A stretch of 63,469 bases of DNA from Chitinophagales bacterium (GTDB lineage: Bacteria; Bacteroidota; Bacteroidia; Chitinophagales; Chitinophagaceae), in assembly GCA_025353485.1 (NCBI GenBank), contig JANXQO010000115.1, positions 1-63,469 of the forward strand, read 5' to 3'. Below are positions 1 through 7,840 of the stretch, piece by piece. The position numbers were made by a program, and so were the translations under genes. The notes below the pieces were generated by a model. It was not told the DNA's origin. It made no database searches and saw only the letters and a list, made by a program, of their open reading frames with translations. Within the stretch, counting starts at the first letter, position 1; every line of letters starts with the position of its first letter.

Positions 1-1
1 C

Positions 2-658
2 AGGAAATTTTTGGGAAACATCGCTGCAGGTGCCGCTGCACTTGGCCTGCTAAGCATTCCCTCTTCAATTAAAGCAGCACCTTCTCTTTTTAAAGAAACC
101 GATGATGCAGATGCATGGTTTAATAAAATAAAGGGGAAGCATCGTATTGTATTTGATGCAACAAAACCAAATGGATTATTTCCATTTGCATGGCCAAGGG
201 TATTTTTATTAACCAACGCAGCAACAGGAACTCCGGAAAAAGAAAACAGCGTTGTGGTGGTATTACGCCACGAAGCTATTCCATATGCTTTTGAGGATCG
301 GCTTTGGGCAAAATATAAATTTGGCGATATGTTTAAAGCGGATGATCCCCGTACAAAAGCCGTTGCTATAGTTAATCCATTTTGGAAACCAAAGACAGGC
401 GATTATCAAATTCCCGGTTTTGGAGCTGTGCCTATTGGCATAAATGAATTACAGGACAGCGGTGTTATGTTCGCCGTTTGTAATGCAGCTATGACTGTTT
501 ACTCAAACGTGGTTGCACAACAAATGAAAATGAATCCTGAAGATGTGATGAAGGACTGGACAGTGGGTTTGTTACCGGGTGTACAGATCGTTCCTTCAGG
601 GGTGTGGGCAGTAGGACGTGCACAGGAACATAATTGTGCATATTGTTTTGCAGGATAA
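2..658 (+). CDS. Tat-exported DsrE-like protein (5' partial)
   Basis: The reading frame is open from the window edge; in-frame codons before the first possible start (TTG at 11) read R-K-F, so the true start lies upstream. The N-terminus RKFLGNIAAGAAALGLL followed by a small-residue region looks like the end of a twin-arginine signal, implying export of a folded protein. The body has a DsrE-like layout: a strand near VVVVLRHEAIPY, a conserved cysteine in FAVCNAAM and a late PSGVWAVGRAQ strand, ending in a CAYC pair. DsrE-fold proteins bind or relay sulfur through cysteine (family knowledge). It converges on a TsdA-like dihaem cytochrome whose own operon also carries a DsrE protein, which supports a periplasmic sulfur role. 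The substrate is unknown. Confidence 0.7.
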   Translation, partial: RKFLGNIAAGAAALGLLSIPSSIKAAPSLFKETDDADAWFNKIKGKHRIVFDATKPNGLFPFAWPRVFLLTNAATGTPEKENSVVVVLRHEAIPYAFEDRLWAKYKFGDMFKADDPRTKAVAIVNPFWKPKTGDYQIPGFGAVPIGINELQDSGVMFAVCNAAMTVYSNVVAQQMKMNPEDVMKDWTVGLLPGVQIVPSGVWAVGRAQEHNCAYCFAG

Positions 659-678
659 ATTTTTGAAATTATAATTAC

Positions 679-713
679 AATGCAGGTTACTTAGATAGCC
701 TGCATTATTTTTT
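679..713 (+). terminator. Rho-independent terminator
   Basis: An 8-bp perfect stem (AATGCAGG / CCTGCATT, positions 679-686 and 699-706) is followed by ATTTTTT. It lies 20 bases after the stop of the Tat DsrE-like gene. The 3' arm overlaps the stop codon of the converging cytochrome gene, so it may also slow transcription from the other side, although the T-run favours the + strand. Confidence 0.7.
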
Positions 714-1682
714 AGCAATATCTTTTGCTTTTTTAATGGGATCAAAAGGGCCGTATTTGTGTTGCCTTTCGGAGAAGCCATCTGTATACGGCCCGAAAGG
801 ATAATCCACAGGTTTACTGCGAATCACAGGCCAATCAACTGCAAATATTTTTTTAGGATGAGGCTGTGTATTTATATATGCAGCCAAATCCCAGGCTTCC
901 TCATCACTTAGTAAAGGCTCACTATAACTGGCTCCCAAAGGCATATTATTTTTTATAAAAGAGGCAAGTTTTGACAGGCGGAACATGCCCGCGCTTTCAG
1001 CATAACTATGTTCGCCGTATAAAGGAGGATAAACGTAACTTTTGCCATCAACGCTTATTACTCCTTCACCATTTTCAGCATGACAGGATTTACATTTAGC
1101 CAAATAAATTGTTTTTCCTTTTACAACCTCTGCAGCTCTTGATAAAAAAGGCAGTTCATTATTTGCAACGCCTTCTATCTTTTCATTTTTATGAATGTTC
1201 TTCCCGGTCCATTTTATGTAAGCTACCATTGCTCTCATTTCTTTACTTAAACTATCTAAAGGTTCTCCATTTAAACTTCGTTGCATGCATTCATTTACAC
1301 GCCACTCTACTGATTCCAACCTTCCGCTGCGCTCCCTGAATTTTGGGTAGGTAGAAGCCACGGATAAAAAATTATTTGTATACAATTTTGTTCCGCTTTC
1401 TCTATGGCAGTTTTGACAATTAAGCCCGTTGGTTATAGAAGCAACTGAGCCATGAGGGCCAAAATATTTTGCGGTATTTTCAATTAGATCTTTACCGTAG
1501 CGAATTAGATTGTCTGCTTCTGAATTGGAAAGTTCATAAATATCCGGAACAATGGATGTTTGCTTAGAAGGCACTAAAAGATTTTCTTTATTATTGTCAC
1601 TGGATGATAACCCATTCAAAATAACTATCAGGATTATTGCCCCTAACAAATAAGGAAACCAATGTTCTCTTAAATGTGCCAT
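705..1682 (-). CDS. tsdA: dihaem c-type cytochrome, thiosulfate dehydrogenase (TsdA) type
   Basis: 325 residues with an N-terminal membrane anchor (about 11-24) and two class I haem sites, CQNCH (89-93) and CKSCH (197-201). Between them lies RVNECMQRSLNG, matching the TsdA signature in which a cysteine (here C132) is the distal ligand of haem 1. NNMPLG (M247) fits the haem 2 ligand region. TsdA enzymes couple two thiosulfates to tetrathionate, or run the reverse reaction (family knowledge). The membrane anchor instead of a cleaved signal suggests tethering on the periplasmic side. It lies 5 bases downstream of a secreted DsrE gene on the same strand, a likely operon. The direction of catalysis cannot be read from sequence. 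Confidence 0.75.
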   Translation of the reverse strand: MAHLREHWFPYLLGAIILIVILNGLSSSDNNKENLLVPSKQTSIVPDIYELSNSEADNLIRYGKDLIENTAKYFGPHGSVASITNGLNCQNCHRESGTKLYTNNFLSVASTYPKFRERSGRLESVEWRVNECMQRSLNGEPLDSLSKEMRAMVAYIKWTGKNIHKNEKIEGVANNELPFLSRAAEVVKGKTIYLAKCKSCHAENGEGVISVDGKSYVYPPLYGEHSYAESAGMFRLSKLASFIKNNMPLGASYSEPLLSDEEAWDLAAYINTQPHPKKIFAVDWPVIRSKPVDYPFGPYTDGFSERQHKYGPFDPIKKAKDIAKK

Positions 1683-1687
1683 TTTTT

Positions 1688-2101
1688 TTAATGGCTTACT
1701 TTAATATATCCCCATCCATCCCGTTGCTTACTGATAATTTCATAAATGCCATCCGGTACTGTTTGTACTCCGGCAACCAATTGGTCCATCTCAATATTGT
1801 GGGCCTTCATGGCAACTCTGCAAACTTTAAATGATGCATTTTTATTTGCTGAAATCTTTGTGATCGCATCTGCAACTACTGATTTGTTTTTTGTGATCAT
1901 ATCCAGCGATTGCCCGAAGAATACTACTTCAACCTGCGCTGTAGGTTCGGCTTTTAAAACTTCGTTAACCCAGCGGATGGCCATTTTATGATCATTAGTA
2001 TCTTTACTGGTAAGATCAAAAACAACTTTGTAATTGGGTTGTGCTGATAAAAAAACAGAATGTAATAACAGCATTGACAGAATAAAAATTATCTTTTTCA
2101 T
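1688..2101 (-). CDS. secreted DsrE-family protein
   Basis: 137 residues with a typical signal peptide (1-20, ending FLSAQ). The mature part has the DsrE fold pattern: KVVFDL strand, an amphipathic helix, VEVVFFGQSLDM, a conserved cysteine in FKVCRVAM (C94) and GVQTVPDGIYEI near the end. Secreted single-domain DsrE proteins are common beside cytochromes c in Bacteroidota and are presumed sulfur carriers. It is the first gene of a two-gene unit with the TsdA-like cytochrome, 5 bases apart. A role handing sulfane sulfur to or from the cytochrome is inference. Confidence 0.75.
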   Translation of the reverse strand: MKKIIFILSMLLLHSVFLSAQPNYKVVFDLTSKDTNDHKMAIRWVNEVLKAEPTAQVEVVFFGQSLDMITKNKSVVADAITKISANKNASFKVCRVAMKAHNIEMDQLVAGVQTVPDGIYEIISKQRDGWGYIKVSH

Positions 2102-2129
2102 GTTTATAAAATTTAGTTTTTTACAAAAT

Positions 2130-2324
2130 TTATTTTTCCTCTAAGTTATATTCATTTTGTAAGATATTAAGAGTTTTACGTGCATTGTTTACCAGCAGTG
2201 TAGAGTTATGAATAAAATAAAAATTTGCATTTTGAATAAAATGAATCTGATTGCTATATTCATTTATTGCGGCTCTGTCAGTTGTAAGTAACTGCGGATT
2301 TCCTTCAGAACGGACGGGTAAAGA
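2130..2324 (-). pseudogene. decayed 3' coding remnant
   Basis: A 64-codon stretch without a start codon reads as normal protein (for example DRAAINEYSNQ and ARKTLNILQNEYNLEEK) and ends at TAA (2132-2130). A second protein-like stretch (NAEWFNLYPSVLKEIRSYLQ) overlaps its 5' end in another frame, upstream on the - strand, suggesting a frameshift plus loss of the 5' part. The tail NEYNLEEK resembles the KEYHLENE tail of the array genes at 4.5-8.7 kb, so it may be a dead distant paralog. That link rests on a short match and is tentative. Confidence 0.45.
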
Positions 2325-2387
2325 TTAAACCATTCAGCATTTTTTGAAATACCCTGTTATCATTAAACTTTAATAGTTATTGTAAAA

Positions 2388-2425
2388 AAAACAGCGGCAT
2401 ATTTTATGAGTATACCGCCGTTGTT
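2388..2425 (-). terminator. Rho-independent terminator of the cupin gene
   Basis: Inverted repeat AACAGCGGC / GCCGTTGTT (one G-U pair) at 2390-2398 and 2417-2425. On the - strand it is followed by a run of eight T, directly after the cupin lipoprotein stop codon. T-runs on both sides could make it bidirectional. Confidence 0.7.
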
Positions 2426-2427
2426 TT

Positions 2428-2889
2428 TTATTTGGCACGAGGGCGGTATATATCGTTTATGAGCAACCTGACAGTTGTATTGCCTGTGTTTTTAGCAGAA
2501 TGTGTAACAGCGCCGAATATCACACCCATGCCTGTTTTCAAATCCATTTCCCGGCGACTTCCATTAGCAGTTATAGCAATTTTTCCGCCCTGAAGAACAT
2601 ACATAGTATAATCAGGATGGGTATGTATAAAAGCTGAATCACCAGGTTTAAGTGCTACTTCATACATTTTTATATTCAAGGTATCACCAAGCGCTTTGGC
2701 ATATGCACCTTCCACCTTTAAGGGATCCATAGCCGGATCATATGCAGGCATTATCGAAGTGTCTTTGCTTGTGATAGTTGATGTGGTATCAGTGCTGGTA
2801 TTTTTATTCCCGCTTTCAGGCTGGTTGCAGGACATAACAACAGAAATAAAAATTACAAAAGATAGTTTGATTATGGTACTTTGGTTCAT
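2428..2889 (-). CDS. cupin-domain lipoprotein
   Basis: 153 residues. A hydrophobic leader ends in a lipobox-like VVMSC, so the protein is probably lipidated, followed by a Ser/Thr-rich linker. The cupin barrel covers about 65-150: HTHPDYTMYVLQGG is the metal-binding motif 1 (His and Glu-type positions), and AVTHSAKN provides the late His of motif 2. Small periplasmic cupins may bind metals or small ligands; no substrate can be assigned. It is transcribed alone, with its own hairpin terminator immediately downstream. Confidence 0.7.
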   Translation of the reverse strand: MNQSTIIKLSFVIFISVVMSCNQPESGNKNTSTDTTSTITSKDTSIMPAYDPAMDPLKVEGAYAKALGDTLNIKMYEVALKPGDSAFIHTHPDYTMYVLQGGKIAITANGSRREMDLKTGMGVIFGAVTHSAKNTGNTTVRLLINDIYRPRAK

Positions 2890-2942
2890 AAAAAAAATTT
2901 GAAAGTTTTTTGATTAATTAGATCGTTTTAATTGTGCAAAAA

Positions 2943-3353
2943 TTATCCCTGTAATTGCCGCATCATTACGTCAGATAACATATAAATTCTTGCCTGCTTT
3001 ATAAGCCCGTCTTCAAGATCATACGAAACACACAAAGGCACATTTACTTCTTTATTGGTTGGCTGCATTCCGGCAAATTCACCTACATGCCTGCCTTTGA
3101 AACCCGCTTCAAGCAAAGCCTTATCCCCGGTTATTATTGTACTTATTATTTCTGCCTTTGCATCAAACGCTATATGATACATGTAATGCAACATGCCGGC
3201 TATTGCCTCACGGCCTTTTGTTTCTTCACCTGTGCTCATATTTTTAAATACGGCATCTTCAGCAACATATTTTGCATCATGTGTTTTAAAAAAAGATTCC
3301 ATGTTTTGCTGAGTGGTGGAAATAGATTTTTTTTCCAGAATTGCTTCTTCCAT
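2943..3353 (-). CDS. SnoaL-like / NTF2-fold protein
   Basis: 136 residues with no signal peptide. The pattern of an early helix with a FFKTHDAKYVAEDAVFKNMSTG segment, GREAIAGML and a late sheet ending in ARIYMLSDV matches the SnoaL-like polyketide cyclase / ester cyclase group of the NTF2 fold. These are cytosolic proteins with a conical pocket, often of unknown substrate. It lies 53 bases upstream of the cupin lipoprotein gene on the same strand and could be co-transcribed. A broken gene of the same fold occurs at 19504. Confidence 0.65.
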   Translation of the reverse strand: MEEAILEKKSISTTQQNMESFFKTHDAKYVAEDAVFKNMSTGEETKGREAIAGMLHYMYHIAFDAKAEIISTIITGDKALLEAGFKGRHVGEFAGMQPTNKEVNVPLCVSYDLEDGLIKQARIYMLSDVMMRQLQG

Positions 3354-3568
3354 AATAGATAATTTTAGGTTAATTAATAATTAGCTTACAGAAGGGAGGA
3401 AATAAAAGCAGCCATTCAAGGGAGTATTTTAGAAATTAGTAACATGAAGTTATGATATATAAGTAATCAGGAAAAACTATTTTAATTTTATCTGTAAAAA
3501 TTTCAGCGAGGTGAAATGGTTTTACGGTATAACTTTAGAAATACATATTCAATTTTAAATAAATTTTT

Positions 3569-4504
3569 ATGCTCTCAAACAATTCTATTATCAGCGCTAT
3601 TGGAAATACTCCATTAGTAGAATTAAAAAAAGTGGTACCTGCCAATGCAGCACGCATTGTGGCAAAACTTGAATGGGCAAACCCTACGGGAAGCATGAAG
3701 GACCGAACGGCTAAAACGGTGATTGAAAATGCCGAAAAAAAAGGATGGATAAAACCCGGGGATACCGTTGTAGAATACACTGCGGGTACAACTGGTATTT
3801 CACTTGCATTGGTTTGTGCTGCGCTGGGTTATAAATTTCATGCTGTATTTTCTGACGCATTCAGCAATGAAAAACGAGTTACGATGAAAGCCTTTGGTGC
3901 GAGAGTTACCGATGTAATAAGTGATAATAAAAAAATTACCGAAAAACTTATCAAAGAGATGATCGAGACTTCACGTAAACTGAGTGAACAGGAGAACCAT
4001 TGGTGGGCAGACCAACTAAATAATGTTGATGCTGAAGAAGGATACTACCCTTTAGGAGATGAGATATGGAAACAAACAGAAGGGAAAACAGATGCTTTTG
4101 TTCATGCGGTAAGCACCACTCATTCACTTCATGGAGTTACAAAGGCTTTACAAAAACATAATAAAAATATAGCGGTTTATGCGGTAGAGCCTGAGGAATC
4201 AGCAGTGCTTTCAGGAAGACCAACGGGTTCGCATAAAATTGAGGGAATAGGAATTGGATTTATTCCCCCGATGTGGCAACCCAACCTTGTTAATGAAATT
4301 ATTACTGTAAGCACAGAAGAAGCAATGACAATGGCACGCAGACTGGCAAAGGAAGAAGGGATTTTTGCAGGCACATCTACGGGAGCCAATGTGGTAGCTG
4401 CTATTCGTGTTGCAGAAAAATTAGGAGCAGGTAAAACGGTAGCCACAATTATTGTAGATTCAGGAATGAGATATTTAAGTACAGCGCTTTATAATTCTTT
4501 ATAA
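3569..4504 (+). CDS. PLP-dependent enzyme, cysteine synthase family
   Basis: 311 residues covering a complete fold type II enzyme. IGNTPLVEL opens the protein and PTGSMKDR carries the Schiff-base lysine (K44). The asparagine loop, TSGNTG in classical CysK, here reads TAGTTG, and the phosphate/serine loop near the C-terminus reads GTSTGAN rather than GISSGA. Family members make cysteine from O-acetylserine, or act on related beta-substituted amino acids. The altered loop places this in a divergent subgroup, so naming it CysK would be unsafe. It is monocistronic and converges on the array genes after a 16-base gap. Confidence 0.75.
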   Translation: MLSNNSIISAIGNTPLVELKKVVPANAARIVAKLEWANPTGSMKDRTAKTVIENAEKKGWIKPGDTVVEYTAGTTGISLALVCAALGYKFHAVFSDAFSNEKRVTMKAFGARVTDVISDNKKITEKLIKEMIETSRKLSEQENHWWADQLNNVDAEEGYYPLGDEIWKQTEGKTDAFVHAVSTTHSLHGVTKALQKHNKNIAVYAVEPEESAVLSGRPTGSHKIEGIGIGFIPPMWQPNLVNEIITVSTEEAMTMARRLAKEEGIFAGTSTGANVVAAIRVAEKLGAGKTVATIIVDSGMRYLSTALYNSL

Positions 4505-4520
4505 ATTTTTTATTCTTCTC

Positions 4521-5369
4521 TCATTCTAAGTGGTATTCTTTTTTTATTAATTGGATAAGATTAGAGGCTGTCTTTTTGTTAGTTTCAAATACCCCAAGAT
4601 TATTCTTAATTAAAAATTCATAGTTCATAAGATTGTTAAGGTACTCATCTAAATAGGCAAGATTTAATTTTATTATTATAGAACTATCGGGCATAGCTTT
4701 TATATTATTAGAAGATTGAAGTGTTTTTATTACAGACCTTGCATCAAATAATTTTTGACCCAACCTGCTATTGTAAACGAATGCTTCACCTTCATAATCA
4801 TCTCTTTTTGCCATACGCCTTACCTGCTGATCATAAGCTTCAATAGAATCAACAATTTTCCGGTTATTGATGAGGCGTAAGCCACCGGAATTTTTTAACT
4901 GATCTAATGTGCCGCTGTTTTGAAAAAAGCTTCTGCTACCATAAAATTCCCTGGATAAATTATAAACCATCAACGTAACGAGAGAAGTGTTTTGAACACC
5001 TAATATGTTTATTGTTGAATCCAATGCAGCAATTTTTTGCAGCCTGAATTTTTTTCCTTTAGAAAGCTCTAAAGTATCCAGCGCAAGATCTTTTACAAGG
5101 GATTGCATATATTGCTTTTCCCGGTTTCTTTCAACAATATGTTCCCGCCAATTTTCCGCAACAAACCCAAGAAACACTGCAAGAAATAACATAAAAAATT
5201 CAAGCAGATATTCAAACCATTTCTTTTTATGTGTTACGTGGTGTGGATGTTTGTGTACTTCCATTGTTGAAGTTTGTGGTTGGTAGTTTGTAGTTGGTAG
5301 TTCATCAATTACAGGCTGTACGTTCTCTTCTGTTAACTGTTCTTCCGTTATATTTTCTTCTTCACTCAT
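4521..5369 (-). CDS. array paralog A: His-rich membrane-anchored protein
   Basis: 282 residues and last gene of a tandem array. The N-terminus (1-35) is low-complexity and acidic. Residues 37-51 hold MEVHKHPHHVTHKKKW, a His/Lys patch that should stay cytosolic, then a transmembrane helix (about 54-72) and AEN.RE. A long, mostly helical domain follows, predicted outside the membrane, with the array-wide motif GTLDQLKNSGGLRLI and R.IVDSI..YD, and a KKEYHLE tail. Its ATG overlaps the preceding gene by 8 bases (ATGAGTGA). The layout resembles DUF6090-type Bacteroidota proteins, but function is unknown. Confidence 0.75.
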   Translation of the reverse strand: MSEEENITEEQLTEENVQPVIDELPTTNYQPQTSTMEVHKHPHHVTHKKKWFEYLLEFFMLFLAVFLGFVAENWREHIVERNREKQYMQSLVKDLALDTLELSKGKKFRLQKIAALDSTINILGVQNTSLVTLMVYNLSREFYGSRSFFQNSGTLDQLKNSGGLRLINNRKIVDSIEAYDQQVRRMAKRDDYEGEAFVYNSRLGQKLFDARSVIKTLQSSNNIKAMPDSSIIIKLNLAYLDEYLNNLMNYEFLIKNNLGVFETNKKTASNLIQLIKKEYHLE

Positions 5370-6204
5370 TTTCTAAATGATATTCTTTTTTAAGAAATTT
5401 AATCAGGTTAAACGCACTTCTTTTTACAGACCCGTTGGTATTTGTATCCGAAACAGCACGCAACCTAACTGATATGCACTCATTGATCAATACGTTTAAG
5501 TTTTGATTATCTAATCTTATAGTTTGCTTTTGAACAATCTTCTTTTTATAAAACAATGAATCGTACAACGTATGTAATAAATCATTTCCAATAACCGTTT
5601 TATTCAAAGCTTCTGTAAAATCGTGTGTTAATTCATTTGTTATACCTCTTCGTACTTCTAATCTTCTCATCAGGCGATCATAATCTTCAATTGAATCTAC
5701 GATTTTTCTATTCGTGATAAGACGCATACCACCCGAACTTTTTAATTGTGTGATAGTTCCGTCGTTAGGAAAAAACATTATCTGAACTGTGCTTTTTCGC
5801 AAATGTTGATATACGCTCACGGGCATTTCAGTGTTCTCTGATCCTGACAGTGATAAAATCGCCGAATCAATATTCTGTATTCTTACGTTTGCAGATTCTG
5901 TAACTGTATTAAGCCAGACAGTATCCAAGCGCAAGTCATTTAATAATGATTTAATGAATTGCTTTTCACGATGTGTTTCAACTACGCCTTCTCTAATATT
6001 TTCCGCAACAAAGCCAAGAAAAACAGCAAGAAATAACATAAAAAATTCAAGCAGATATTCTCTCCATTTCTTTTTGTGTGTTATGTGGTGTGGATGTTTA
6101 TGTACTTCCATATTTTCAGTTTGAAGATTAGGGTTTGTAGGTAATAGCTCAGAGGCGTTGTTGTCGGTTGACTTTTCCTGATGTATGTTTTCTCCGTCAC
6201 TCAT
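5362..6204 (-). CDS. array paralog B: His-rich membrane-anchored protein
   Basis: 280 residues with the array architecture: variable acidic N-terminus, MEVHKHPHHITHKKKW (32-47), transmembrane helix (about 50-68), then the motif GTITQLKSSGGMRLI with NRKIVDSIEDYD, and a KKEYHLENE tail. The 5' segment through the membrane helix is nearly identical at DNA level to its neighbours, while the domain after it is strongly diverged. Its end overlaps paralog A by 8 bases; upstream, 8 bases separate it from the ORF6N gene. A membrane-tethered sensor or assembly protein is possible but not shown. Confidence 0.75.
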   Translation of the reverse strand: MSDGENIHQEKSTDNNASELLPTNPNLQTENMEVHKHPHHITHKKKWREYLLEFFMLFLAVFLGFVAENIREGVVETHREKQFIKSLLNDLRLDTVWLNTVTESANVRIQNIDSAILSLSGSENTEMPVSVYQHLRKSTVQIMFFPNDGTITQLKSSGGMRLITNRKIVDSIEDYDRLMRRLEVRRGITNELTHDFTEALNKTVIGNDLLHTLYDSLFYKKKIVQKQTIRLDNQNLNVLINECISVRLRAVSDTNTNGSVKRSAFNLIKFLKKEYHLENE

Positions 6205-6212
6205 TTTCTACA

Positions 6213-6776
6213 TTAAGATTTATTAAATCCAATTCTTTTTCTTTCATCCCATTTTCTTTGTGCAGCTTTTTCATCTAATAAATTTTCCATTGCATTGTAA
6301 ATCTGGTTTAGCTGTACATCGTGTTCGCCTAATTTTTCTCTTATTTCTTTCATTTGTTTTTTTAAATCACTTTGCGTAAGAAAAATTTTTCTTACTTCTA
6401 TAAAAGCACGCATAATGGCAATATTCATATTAATCGCTTTATCTGAATTGAGTATGCCACTTAGCATGGCAACTCCCTGCTCTGTGAAAGCATAAGGCAA
6501 ATATCTCGTTCCGCCTCTGCCTTTTGAGGTTTCAATTTGCAACCTCAAAGGTTTGTCACTTTTTTCTAAGGTTTCAAATTGAAACCTCAAAACTTCAAAC
6601 TCTTTTTGAGTAAGCTGAAACATAAAATCTTTGGGAAATCTTTTGCTGTTACGCTTTACAGCAAGGTTAAGCGATTTTGTTTGTGTTTCGTACAATGCTG
6701 CTAAATCTCTGTCCAGCATAACCCGTTCGCCTCTTATTTCATAAATTCTGGTTTGTACGGTTTGTATAATGTTCAT
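6213..6776 (-). CDS. ORF6N domain protein (replaces body of an array gene)
   Basis: 187 residues. The ORF6N DNA-binding domain spans roughly 8-110 (IYEIRGERVMLDRDLAALY, RFPKDFMFQLT, LPYAFTEQGVAMLS), followed by a helical, probably coiled-coil C-terminus. ORF6N proteins are typical of phages and of orphan mobile genes in bacteria. It sits inside the array exactly where the rest of paralog C should be: upstream is a 62-codon N-terminal stub, downstream the array's conserved TAGAAAATGAGTGA junction resumes. No recombinase or terminal repeats are visible. It is probably co-transcribed with the array; a regulatory role there is inference. Confidence 0.85.
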   Translation of the reverse strand: MNIIQTVQTRIYEIRGERVMLDRDLAALYETQTKSLNLAVKRNSKRFPKDFMFQLTQKEFEVLRFQFETLEKSDKPLRLQIETSKGRGGTRYLPYAFTEQGVAMLSGILNSDKAINMNIAIMRAFIEVRKIFLTQSDLKKQMKEIREKLGEHDVQLNQIYNAMENLLDEKAAQRKWDERKRIGFNKS

Positions 6777-6792
6777 ATAAGTTTACTTGTTT

Positions 6793-6981
6793 CTAAAAAA
6801 TATTATTTAAGAAATATTCTCCCCATTTCTTTTTATGTGTGACGTGGTGTGGATGTTTGTGTACTTCCATATTTTCAGTTTGTGGTTGGTAGTTTGTAGT
6901 TGGTAGTTCAGAAATATTTTGATCTTCTGTTGACTGTGGGCTATCGTCTGTTGACTGATTTATGTTTTGTTCTTCACTCAT
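6793..6981 (-). pseudogene. array paralog C: N-terminal stub
   Basis: 62 codons reproducing only the constant head of the array family: acidic N-terminus, MEVHKHPHHVTHKKKW, then GEY. After GEY the sequence departs from the family (FLNNIF then stop), so the transmembrane helix and outer domain are lost. DNA identity to paralog E continues through GGGGAGAATAT and stops there. Its ATG keeps the 8-base ATGAGTGA overlap with the preceding gene. It may still be translated as a small cytosolic peptide and may couple translation to the ORF6N gene. Confidence 0.75.
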
Positions 6982-7840
6982 TTTTTAAATGATATTCTTT
7001 TTGAATCAAGGCAATTAATTTTTCTGTACTTTGTTCCACATTTTTATAATTCCTTTCATCCTGTATTGTATTGAATTTTTGATGGAATAAAAAGTTCAGG
7101 TATTCATTTAAGTAAGCAGTATTTAATTTTGCGGAAGGCGCATCATTGAACAAATTAGTCGTACTGCCACTCCTATCTTTTTTATAAATAGGCAACAGCT
7201 CAATAGCATTAAGCATTTTCTCAACCATTTCGGAGCCATGCCTTTGATTGTCTGTATATGCTTCACGCCAATATTCCAGCCGTGCCCATTGCATATCATA
7301 GGCTGCTATGGAATCAACAACATTTCTTTTTCGGATAAGCCGCAAGCTCCCGGAATTTTTTAACTGATCTATAGTGCCGGTATTTCGCCTTATATGCCTG
7401 TCCCACAAAGCTCTCCGCATATTGTTATGTACAGCTCCAGGCACTTCAACCGCCCTGTTGTTTTTTTCAAAGAAATCAAAAATCGAATCAATGGCCTGCA
7501 CTCTTTCTTCTTTTAAAGGAAAGCTTGCATTTAAAATAGCAGTATCTCTTTCGAGGTCCCGCACAAAACTTTGCATAAACTCCTGTTCCCGCTGGTGTTC
7601 TACACTATGCTCTCTTAAATTCTCTGCCAGAAAACCGAGAAATACGGCAAGAAATAACATAAAGAATTCAAGCAGGTATTCTGTCCATTTCTTTTTATGG
7701 GTTATGTGGTGTGGATGTTTATGTACTTCCATATTTTCAATTTCTGATTTCTGATTTTCAATTTCTGATTTACTGACAGGTTGCGATGGCAGTTGATCGT
7801 TGTCCGTTGATTGATCTTCTATATTTTGTTCTTCACTCAT
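6974..7840 (-). CDS. array paralog D: His-rich membrane-anchored protein
   Basis: 288 residues from the ATG at 7840; a longer frame upstream exists but the conserved array start MSEEQN and the 8-base overlap with paralog E fix this start. N-terminus has a short internal repeat (SEIENQ/SEIEN), then MEVHKHPHHITHKKKW, a transmembrane helix (about 55-72), the motif GTIDQLKNSGSLRLI with RNVVDSIAAYD, and a QKEYHLKNE tail. The outer domain is helical and poorly conserved with its siblings. It is followed by the stub of paralog C, overlapping 8 bases. Confidence 0.75.
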   Translation of the reverse strand: MSEEQNIEDQSTDNDQLPSQPVSKSEIENQKSEIENMEVHKHPHHITHKKKWTEYLLEFFMLFLAVFLGFLAENLREHSVEHQREQEFMQSFVRDLERDTAILNASFPLKEERVQAIDSIFDFFEKNNRAVEVPGAVHNNMRRALWDRHIRRNTGTIDQLKNSGSLRLIRKRNVVDSIAAYDMQWARLEYWREAYTDNQRHGSEMVEKMLNAIELLPIYKKDRSGSTTNLFNDAPSAKLNTAYLNEYLNFLFHQKFNTIQDERNYKNVEQSTEKLIALIQKEYHLKNE

